A stretch of DNA of 64,000 nt from Paramoeba atlantica (Eukaryota > Discosea), in the NCBI GenBank assembly GCA_977017575.1, contig CDRNVI010000021.1, positions 682,001 through 746,000 on the forward strand, given 5' to 3'. The position numbers and the translations under genes were made by a program. Positions within the stretch are counted from its first letter, which is position 1. The number at the start of each line of letters is the position of its first letter. Shown here piece after piece: positions 29,201 through 35,733 of the stretch. The notes under the pieces were generated by a model that was not told where the DNA came from, made no database searches, and saw only the letters and a list, made by a program, of their open reading frames with translations.

Positions 29201-29826
29201 TAGAGGGGTGGATTCAGCATTATCAAGTGGTGCAGGAGGAAAATTTGGTGTACTTTTTGTATCAGTGTCAGGTGAATTGTTACGGCGCGTTGATTATGGA
29301 TCCGATTCAGGAACAGACCAGCGCGATTGTACATGATCTGGGGCAGCGGATGGTGTATTATATTCCCACGGTAAACCAAAATGAAGGTTCCCGAGCGCAG
29401 CATCCCCATCCCTATGTACACACTGTGTATACTGATACGATACAAACGCTGCGGGAGTCGGAAGCAACACGAAACGCGACAATCTCGACGCTTGTTCGGG
29501 TGCTTGCGGATTACGCGCAAAGTATCGGTACGTATCAGGAAGGGGTGTCCTGTCCCGAGCGTGTGGTGTACGTACGAAAGTTCTTCTTTGACTTTGTAAA
29601 TGAAGACCCGCGGTGGTACATGATGCGACTCTCAAACGGACGTACACAAATCTCACATCCGAACGAATATGTACAAATTCGGTGGATCTCACAGTCCCTG
29701 TCGGGGATGGATGCGGTACCGAAGTATCGTGTACGTGCGGGTAGCCCCCCTCAGCTGTTTCAGGATATTGAATACTTTGCATCGATCAGGGAAACTCTGG
29801 AAAAATTCGAGGAAATTGAAGCCTAG
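26206..29826 (+). CDS. KKT2: KKT2/KKT3-type kinetochore kinase: kinase, zinc module, divergent polo box
   Basis: 1206 residues. Kinase domain ~45-330 with intact glycine loop GEGAFGVV, AVK lysine, catalytic HRDLKPGN (~162), DFG (~182) and APE. At ~525-595 a C1-like zinc-binding module follows (CPRKH, W-CDACHKEV, YHCKCGYDLCKTC). A Pro/Ser/Thr-rich linker (~600-980) carries CAG- and CTG-type codon runs. The C-terminal ~190 residues hold two polo-box-like repeats: an L-GWIQHY...YYIP segment and a VRKFFFDF...RLSNGRTQISHP segment resembling KWF..RLSNGTVQVNF of Plk1. Kinase, central zinc domain and divergent polo boxes together define kinetoplastid KKT2/KKT3, which sit at centromeres throughout the cell cycle. 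KKT2 versus KKT3 cannot be decided by eye. The ATG at 26206 is preferred over one 28 codons upstream, which lies in the pyrimidine-rich leader. Confidence 0.8.
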   Translation: MATSRASRSVSIENAIVPCTVETEDITHLEIRIPDGPDTMVVRTDMMLGEGAFGVVLGGTLEYAGEKTEVAVKCSHKKVRGKDLDRLRDEVRIMKMMKHPHIVRFIHAAVHMDYVYIVMERCLKKSLQDVIREYTLSMEDVLRLGHQIVDAIAYIHSRHCIHRDLKPGNFVFDSEGNIKITDFGLSSSVSTLETPRKTVAGTYSYMAPELMKQVLHHQKTRTMAPGFRYNTEIDVYSLGVVLFFLATRASPYWNETKGRGKDPDVLCKAVSEGRWEWPRGFHADIDFMKLVESMLQVDGTRRPDLRAVQRHAVWLKRPKHPSVAFLKAIGVRNFEREFHKLRTDEDVERTLYQNMRRSYDTCIDVQQRELKIRSLLVHEYDLKVEQWRRQRLDLLQKASLKVAPSREASTRSVRSNLAFAAPSARRSFSTRRSPSLESDWGLAEGSARYSFRQSTLSWHPESKRTTTTDAPESRKGAEGKGSPSSSSRKRTRPSPSPARGRRTPSFWLDGPPAKWEGSSPQFDSRRHVVRCPRKHVMQVLDKFPKLNETGTDDYGWGFWCDACHKEVATLTKTDNVFYHCKCGYDLCKTCGVRASTLHPKVTTVSGAANITVKPPLQASPTRGAAKGSTKPLPPIPSSTPTPSPPKARAAQQLAAKLLPKTHTPPSQKDRASPRRVGRSPLPRSRIAAQLDANIPTPPTDVTSSSPPHPAKRVPRASTSGATTASRSRTNKPPLPTTSTTPNSPLLPSSHPMQTRSRNETPTHPTNLPTTRPTFAAEIHDNYPTTSLPTPHRVSIPPGSVSPFFTGSLPEPLNVHPNNSLRTTTATTTNTAAAVTPSLHTQHPDAISSHHLPLSPSRITAPHEVIAPEFPERVSSTVASLSLTGSPSAESSSRAAAAVSAAAVSSRSRKGQPSSPLAAAFTPASPVGSKPPAGEHGTPSSKLRKGGPGRGRREGEEVEKGESHGMTRRSQSSSSSALTRAASAVSSNAGLIIPQEISRLEGWIQHYQVVQEENLVYFLYQCQVNCYGALIMDPIQEQTSAIVHDLGQRMVYYIPTVNQNEGSRAQHPHPYVHTVYTDTIQTLRESEATRNATISTLVRVLADYAQSIGTYQEGVSCPERVVYVRKFFFDFVNEDPRWYMMRLSNGRTQISHPNEYVQIRWISQSLSGMDAVPKYRVRAGSPPQLFQDIEYFASIRETLEKFEEIEA

Positions 29827-30269
29827 TTGATTCGTCTGCTTTTGTATCCTATTTTTTGGATCTTAACAAAGTAGTCTTAGTGGTCGTTAGATAGCAGGGT
29901 TTACGGTTTAGATACACATAACTAGTGAGCGGAACTCGACAGTTTGAATAGCTAATTCTGGTTTTTAAGAGTTTTTAGTAATCCGTTGTAGATTTACTTT
30001 TTATGTGAATCACTCATCACGTAGTTCGAATATGATTTTATAGTCATAATCTTTAGGGGTGTTGCATAAATTCACGTCTATTGAGTTACGTAATCTTATA
30101 CAAACCTCAAAGTTAGGTAAAGGTTTAGTCTTGAATATGAGTTCGTTGCCAACTGTCATGAAATAGTTTTTTGACAGCACTAGTTTTGATAGATTCGGAT
30201 TTTCCTCTTTCTTTAAGTTTTTACGAAAAAGCATGTTGACATGAAATAGCACTGCACAGTAAGTCTAGC
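29827..30269. other. Intergenic spacer
   Basis: No supported gene on the plus strand. An 80-codon minus-strand frame exists but has no recognisable content and AT-driven composition. Confidence 0.45.
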
Positions 30270-31163
30270 ATGGAGACCAACATTTCCTTATCTGTCAGCA
30301 AGACTTCATCTACGAGTAATTCTACGCAACGTAGCAAGACGCATACTCGAAACACAACCAGTGGTACAACATCCGACTACTCGCATATTTTTCAAACTCT
30401 TTTAGCACATCAAATTCCTTTTGTCACTCAAAGCGCTGTAAATCTTTTAGGTGGGAAGGTAAAGAAGACTCAACTACAAGTCTTGCTGGATCGGTGGATT
30501 CAAAACAAAAAGATACATTCAAAAACGTATCATAATGGGAAAACGGTAGTCTACTATCCAAAATGGGATCATAAATCAATGACAGATGATCAAGAACATG
30601 TTCAGGAAATGTCCATGAGTCCTGGAACGAAAAATGACAAATCAGAAGTTTTTTATCACAAAGGTACTTCAAATCAAAAACGCGCGTTTTCTAACTCTCC
30701 TGAAAAGGAGAAGTTCTCTGATCAAGATGAACATCATTCAAAAGCGTCTTCCCTTGAGTCTCTTCTATCTCAGGAAAAGGAAATGTCGAAGAAGCACTTA
30801 AGCAGGCAGAAAATATTTGAACAGATGCAAACTGAACGAAGTAAAATTTCCTGTATGAGCAGTTTTAGACAGCTAGAAGAGAGAATCCAAGACGCGGAAA
30901 GGAAAATTTGTGAAGCTAAGGAAAGAATAGATACTCTCAAACAACATAGCGGCACTTTGAGTAGCACAGAAGACATTGAAAAAGCAGTCAACAGATATGC
31001 AAATATGCGTAGCTTATGGGTAGAGCGACGTTCCATGGTGGTTGATGCTATACACTCTATTGCGGGTGATATGCGCTCTAGTTCTGAAGTTATAACAGAG
31101 TTTGGAATTGAAACTGATGAATCAGCAGGAGTTTCTCTTTCAAAATTTCCTGTGAATTTTTAA
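30270..31163 (+). CDS. HOP2: Hop2 (PSMC3IP/TBPIP) meiotic recombination protein
   Basis: 297 residues. An N-terminal winged-helix domain (~30-90) has the family pattern LLAHQIPFVTQSAVNLLG, LQVLLDRWIQNKKIHSKTY and KTVVYYPKWD. A coiled coil follows (~185-240), then the C-terminal helical segment ending in ITEFGIETDES, very close to the EEVGIETDE end of known Hop2 proteins. Hop2 with Mnd1 stimulates Dmc1/Rad51 strand exchange in meiosis. A charged low-complexity insertion (~90-170) makes it longer than the usual ~215-225 residues. Presence implies that the organism has or had a meiotic programme; Mnd1 is not in this window. Confidence 0.9.
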   Translation: METNISLSVSKTSSTSNSTQRSKTHTRNTTSGTTSDYSHIFQTLLAHQIPFVTQSAVNLLGGKVKKTQLQVLLDRWIQNKKIHSKTYHNGKTVVYYPKWDHKSMTDDQEHVQEMSMSPGTKNDKSEVFYHKGTSNQKRAFSNSPEKEKFSDQDEHHSKASSLESLLSQEKEMSKKHLSRQKIFEQMQTERSKISCMSSFRQLEERIQDAERKICEAKERIDTLKQHSGTLSSTEDIEKAVNRYANMRSLWVERRSMVVDAIHSIAGDMRSSSEVITEFGIETDESAGVSLSKFPVNF

Positions 31164-31412
31164 CCTAAAAATTCATTGTACGTATTTTCGTCACGCTAGC
31201 TCTACAGTTGTTTGCTACTTTTAACTTGCCATTTTTTTGTGTATTTTCGTCTTTCTTATTTGCGATTAGTTGTACGATTTTACAACTCAACTTTGATTAC
31301 ATTGTATTTTTTAGTAATGACCAATACGTTTTCAATATTTTGTGCTCATTGCTCTATATTTCCGCTCTTGATTTGGTAACGATAAAAAGTAAACGATATT
31401 TAGTAACGATAA

Positions 31413-32132
31413 ATGGATTACCAGTTCGCAGAACGTCGTCCCTCCAAAGTTCGTGGTCTCAATGTACCGCAGGAAATGGATCTTGAACGGCTCATAAGTG
31501 GTTTACACACGCGACATGAGAGTTGGAGTTCAGAGATCCCAGCTTGTAAGTGGGATGGGATAAAATGCAACTCAGATGAGAAAGTTACAGAAATACAGTG
31601 GAACAGTCGAACATTGAACGGAATCATGAATTTCGTGTACATACCAAGCTCTACTACGAGCTTCGATATTGAAGAAAACCGTATATCGGGAGAAGCGATA
31701 CTGAGCGATCTTTTCCCATTAGTAAAGTTGACTGATTTGTTCTTAGGTGGAAACCTCTTTACAGGAAATCCGGATCTTACCAAGTTGCCAAAATTTTTGA
31801 CTGCCGCATGGATGGAGGGGAACAAATTGTCTGGTGAGATATGTCTTACGCAGCTGCCTGTTGGTTTATTGTATTTGGACGTTAGTGACAATTTATTGAC
31901 AGGGAAACTTGATTTGGGAGCACTTCCGAACACTCTAAAAGGTTTGTACTTTAGTCAAAATGAATTCAAAGGAAATATAGATTTGTCATCTCTTCCAGAA
32001 AATCTTGACGGCGTATCATTCGATAACAACAAATTGTTAGAAGGTACAATAAACGTGAATCAACTTCCTCGCATGGTAAGGCAAAATGTAAAGGTGTATA
32101 TTTCTAATACCAAGATCGTTGTTACGAAATAG
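31413..32132 (+). CDS. Small leucine-rich repeat protein (family 1)
   Basis: 239 residues. Third member of the small LRR family: RRPSKVRGLNVPQEMDLERL, cap PACKWDGIKCN, then about six LRRs (LDVSDNLLTGKLDLGALP is a canonical one). No signal peptide; the sequence ends in a basic KIVVTK tail. The cap type is known from plant LRR receptors and also from LRR proteins of some protists. Function unknown. Confidence 0.82.
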   Translation: MDYQFAERRPSKVRGLNVPQEMDLERLISGLHTRHESWSSEIPACKWDGIKCNSDEKVTEIQWNSRTLNGIMNFVYIPSSTTSFDIEENRISGEAILSDLFPLVKLTDLFLGGNLFTGNPDLTKLPKFLTAAWMEGNKLSGEICLTQLPVGLLYLDVSDNLLTGKLDLGALPNTLKGLYFSQNEFKGNIDLSSLPENLDGVSFDNNKLLEGTINVNQLPRMVRQNVKVYISNTKIVVTK

Positions 32133-32391
32133 GTGGGACGACAATATTTTCAAAACCTGAACGAGGAACAAAAGTAGTCGAAAGGCAATCTGAGCTCCGT
32201 TTTCCTTGCATTCCCCCTCTTTTCATCATTTTTCTCAACCACACCCCTCACCCCATCCCCCCTATCTCTCCATCCATTTTTCCACAACCCCAACCATTTC
32301 AGAAACGGTTCTTTCCTTTACAGATTTCCTTCTTTCTCTCACTTCTTTCTTTTGTCTCCTTCCCTTCCCTCCCCTCCCCTCCCTGCTCTCC

Positions 32392-33537
32392 ATGTCCCTC
32401 TGGGTCGACACCCAACACCCCCGCACGCTCGACCAGCTCGACCTCCACCCCTCCCTCACCCCACGGCTCCGTGCGATCGCCCACAGCCGTGACTTCCCCC
32501 ACCTGCTGTTCACCGGTCCCCCCGGCAGCGGCAAACGCACCCGTGTCAGCGCCCTCCTCCGTGAGCTGTTCGACCCCGACCACAGCGCCCCTGGCCGTTT
32601 AGACAAACTCAAGCTCGAGCACAAATCGGTGAAAGTCACCGAGAGTAAAACCGTGGAGGTCACGGCGCTCACCTCCCCGTACCACACCGAGATGAATCTG
32701 TCCGAACTAGGGAGTTATGACCGCGCGGTGGTGATGACCACGTTAAAGGAGATTGCGCAGTCGGCCCCGATAGTACGGGCCGGGGAAGGGGGTGTAGGGG
32801 GAGGTGAGAGGGAAAAACAACAAGGGGGGATGTTATCGCCTTCGTTAAGCTCCCCACCGCGTTTTCGTGTGTTAGTGTTGCATGAGGTGGATCGAATGAC
32901 ACGACCGGCGCAACAAGCGTTGCGTCGTACAATGGAGAAATGTGTGACGACGTGTCGGTTGGTTTTAGTTGCGGAGAGTACGGGACGGTTGATTGCACCG
33001 ATTCGAAGTCGGTGTTTGGAGATTCGTGTGCCGTGCCCGCAGGTGGCGCAGATTTCGTTGTTGCTGGATACGGTGTTGAAAAAGGAGGGGGAGGCGAGTG
33101 CAGGTCTAACGACGGAACTGCGAGAGGAGATTTTGCAGCTTGCAAATGGGAATGTGCGACGGTCGTTGCTGTTGTTGGAGTCTGCGTGGAAAAATAATCG
33201 TAAGATTCATATGCCCACGTGGCAGACTACTGTGCGTGATATTGCAACGTGTATTGTACGGGAACAGACGCCTAAGAAACTGCATGAAGTTCGTGGCATG
33301 TTTTACGATTTGTTGGGGTCGTGCATTCCCCCGGGATTAGTTTTTCAAGAGCTTCTTACTGCATTGCTAAAGCTTGCTAATTTTCCAGAGTCGAAAAGCA
33401 AATTGGTAGAACATGCCGCCACATACGATCATTCACTTCGTCTTGGATCCAAGCCTATTTTTCATCTTGAGGCATTTGCGGCGCATGCAATGGCTGTTTT
33501 TAGGGTGGAAGAAATTACAAAGAAGGCGAAGCAGTGA
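32392..33537 (+). CDS. RFC3: Replication factor C small subunit RFC3
   Basis: 381 residues. AAA+ clamp-loader subunit that helps load PCNA. Walker A is TGPPGSGKRT (~40-50). The Walker B region is VLVLHEVDRMTRPAQQALRRTM, matching the atypical LLTEVDKLTKDAQHALRRTM of human RFC3 rather than the DEAD form of RFC2/4. The arginine-finger motif is IRSRCLEIRVP. A glycine-rich insertion (GGVGGGEREKQQGG) in the AAA+ core coincides with a G-rich DNA island and is not expected in the family. The ATG at 32392 gives the conserved SLWVD start; upstream codons are leader sequence. Confidence 0.93.
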   Translation: MSLWVDTQHPRTLDQLDLHPSLTPRLRAIAHSRDFPHLLFTGPPGSGKRTRVSALLRELFDPDHSAPGRLDKLKLEHKSVKVTESKTVEVTALTSPYHTEMNLSELGSYDRAVVMTTLKEIAQSAPIVRAGEGGVGGGEREKQQGGMLSPSLSSPPRFRVLVLHEVDRMTRPAQQALRRTMEKCVTTCRLVLVAESTGRLIAPIRSRCLEIRVPCPQVAQISLLLDTVLKKEGEASAGLTTELREEILQLANGNVRRSLLLLESAWKNNRKIHMPTWQTTVRDIATCIVREQTPKKLHEVRGMFYDLLGSCIPPGLVFQELLTALLKLANFPESKSKLVEHAATYDHSLRLGSKPIFHLEAFAAHAMAVFRVEEITKKAKQ

Positions 33538-33869
33538 AGAGCCTTGTACCCACGCACACCTGAGTGATAATTTATATGGACCTTCTGCAAGTCCAATACC
33601 TTTTACAAAATCGTTGAAAATTTGAGGATATCGATGAATATTATCGCAACTTGAAAACAAATTTTCGTAATTACCCGCAAACGCCGCACCTGTGTACGCA
33701 CGGCACACCTAGATGGACAGTGTACTTAGGTCAGGTGTACCTAACTGTCAAATCCTTGTACACCCTCTTTTTTATTTTGAAAGCCTCATTTGCTAACAGC
33801 GTCTCCTTTGCACTTTAACCTCCATTGCATTAATCAATTACACATTGTTTTTTAGATTCGCATACTTTT
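33538..33869. promoter_or_regulatory. Intergenic region with candidate trans-splice acceptor
   Basis: No gene. GTGTAC- and CACCT-containing short inverted motifs lie near 33690-33740. TTGTTTTTTAG ends at 33855, 14 bases before the next ATG, after a pyrimidine-rich stretch starting at 33795. Confidence 0.35.
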
Positions 33870-35414
33870 ATGAGCGACGACACGAGATTTGATCAAGACG
33901 ATGAGGAAAGCGATCTTCTCATACCTATTGCTAGGTCGGAAACATTTGATACTTTTTGGAATTCTCCACGCAGATCTAATTCTTCATCAGTGGAAATCGT
34001 AGAAACCGAACTGAGTCAGAAATTTTTAAAAACGATGGCGGAAATTTATAATGATCTCGACTCTCCAGGCCAGTCTATGTCTTTGCTACATGCCTCTCTT
34101 ACTAGTCTTTCAGAGCTCCTGATCTTTGTTAAGAAAGTTGGCCTAAAAATGGAACGCTCTGAAACATGGTCCATAGAATCTCAAGATCCGCGTCTACAAT
34201 ATATTCGGGCGCTGGTTCATGGTGATACGTTGATGAGACTCGCTGGGTTTTCCTGGAAAAAATCTTTGCAAGCTTGGGTATTGCTTCTATCACGCAATAT
34301 TGATTTAGCACCCTACATAGTACTCGTACAGCGACATCAAAGCAAGACCGAAATTCAAATTTTTGATGAGCTTGCTCCTCCCAGAATAAATTACAGTTCC
34401 TTTTCCAAAACATGTGAATTGAATAAATTAGAGACGAAAGTAGTTGGGTCCTTCCTAGGGGGAATCTTTGGAGACCTGTTGGGTATTCCCTTCGATGGCT
34501 GGAAAACGGAAATCATGGAAAAATGGTTTGTTTGCGTTCGTGAAATTTATGCACTTCCACCCTCTTCAGCACTCCCAGAAGAGAAGTGGCATGATTTATC
34601 ATTTCAGAGAACATTGGGCGTCTACTCGACTGAAGTGTCTTCTATGCTAGCACTAACAAGAATGATTTTGAATAAAGATTGTCCTTCCAACTACACTGCA
34701 CTGCGGGAAGATCTAACTTACGAGTTGGGCCATGAACGTCCTCGAGGTTATTTATCTAGCATGAAGGCAAAGTTTCCATTTGATTCTTTGCATATCAAAA
34801 GCAAAGAACATATTCTAGCAAATACATTACCTTCGTCAATGTGTTCTGATCATGAAGACCTCATAGGAGTTGCACTTCTTGTTCCCTTAGCCTTTAAAAA
34901 AACAGGAATTGACTTGTTCAGGGCCATTGCCCAGTTTCTGCTTCCAACATTTCATATGAATGTTGTTATCACAGCTTACATACATTGCTTATCCATTTCT
35001 TACTTGCACAAGTGTGTCGATGCGAATCCGTTAGAAAATCTAAAGACTTTTCTTGCGGGAAGATTAGATTCGATTCCACATGAATTTTCGGATGCTTCCA
35101 ATGAGGCTAGACGTTCTATATTTTCGGAAGCAGAAAATGTACATCCTATCTTTCAGGTTTACCGAATTGTAATTCGATTATTCCTAAGAAGTTCTTGCGA
35201 TCCGTTGTCGGTACTATTGGAAGCGGTGAACGGTGCACAACCGTATCGCAGTCATGTAGCTATGTGGTTAGGGGCACTACTCGGCGCTTTTTATGGATAC
35301 TCATGGATACCGTCAAAATGGTTGCGCTGTTTGTCGAACAGAAAGATGGACTCTATGGAAGGGGTCGCAAGGGATGAAATCATAAATCTCGCATTGGCAC
35401 TTGCAAATTCGTAA
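33870..35414 (+). CDS. ADP-ribosylglycohydrolase-fold protein, probably catalytically dead
   Basis: 514 residues. From ~190 on it follows the ARH/DraG fold: VVGSFLGGIFGDLLGIPFDGW matches the GA..GAAIGDALG start, and GALLGAFYGYSWIPSKW matches the conserved GALLGAYYG...IP..W end. Active-site positions are not conserved. Where active enzymes have TDDT this protein reads STEV, and the GGDTDT metal motif before GALLGA is replaced by GAQPYRS. Both sites that bind the two magnesium ions are thus missing, so I expect no ADP-ribose hydrolysis. The N-terminal ~180 residues include a helical stretch with RYIRALVHGDTLMRLAGF-like pattern that vaguely recalls PUB domains; this is weak. Confidence 0.72.
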   Translation: MSDDTRFDQDDEESDLLIPIARSETFDTFWNSPRRSNSSSVEIVETELSQKFLKTMAEIYNDLDSPGQSMSLLHASLTSLSELLIFVKKVGLKMERSETWSIESQDPRLQYIRALVHGDTLMRLAGFSWKKSLQAWVLLLSRNIDLAPYIVLVQRHQSKTEIQIFDELAPPRINYSSFSKTCELNKLETKVVGSFLGGIFGDLLGIPFDGWKTEIMEKWFVCVREIYALPPSSALPEEKWHDLSFQRTLGVYSTEVSSMLALTRMILNKDCPSNYTALREDLTYELGHERPRGYLSSMKAKFPFDSLHIKSKEHILANTLPSSMCSDHEDLIGVALLVPLAFKKTGIDLFRAIAQFLLPTFHMNVVITAYIHCLSISYLHKCVDANPLENLKTFLAGRLDSIPHEFSDASNEARRSIFSEAENVHPIFQVYRIVIRLFLRSSCDPLSVLLEAVNGAQPYRSHVAMWLGALLGAFYGYSWIPSKWLRCLSNRKMDSMEGVARDEIINLALALANS

Positions 35415-35422
35415 ACTTCAAA

Positions 35423-35537
35423 TTACCGTAGAAACGGAAATTAAGGAACATTTTAATTAAGGAAGATTGTTTTCTGGCACAAAATTATTTTCTTAATTAA
35501 AATTTTCTTATTTTCCTAATTTCCGTTTCTACGGTAA
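35423..35537. mobile_element. 115-bp foldback element (MITE-like)
   Basis: Perfect 21-bp inverted ends (TTACCGTAGAAACGGAAATTA), with weaker pairing continuing inward through AATTAAGG blocks. Non-coding, nine bases after the stop codon of the upstream gene. A related half-element may lie near 44690-44722 (AATGTTTCCACGGTAATTA). The transcript would form a hairpin here, so a role in RNA 3'-end choice is possible but unproven. Confidence 0.6.
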
Positions 35538-35733
35538 ATGATGGGATGGCTTTAGCAACTTATACTTGGCTGGGTGATAAACTCTGCCATTTCTATCTGC
35601 TTTTTAACAATTATATTGCAACTAAAAACCTTATCTTTTTTCTGTCTCATAAAAATAGTTCATATATAGCGATGAATATTGGCAAATTTTGAAGAATGGT
35701 ATACTGGTCCTCCACAACAAACGTCTCTGTTTT

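Noticed and set aside
30010-30252. 80-codon minus-strand frame between the KKT2/3-type kinase and Hop2 genes
   Set aside because: Against the direction of all neighbours, AT-driven composition and no recognisable domain; probably chance.
31208-31412. Hydrophobic plus-strand frame before the third small LRR gene
   Set aside because: The T-rich leader gives Phe/Leu-rich translation; it overlaps the LRR gene start and has no membrane-protein logic.
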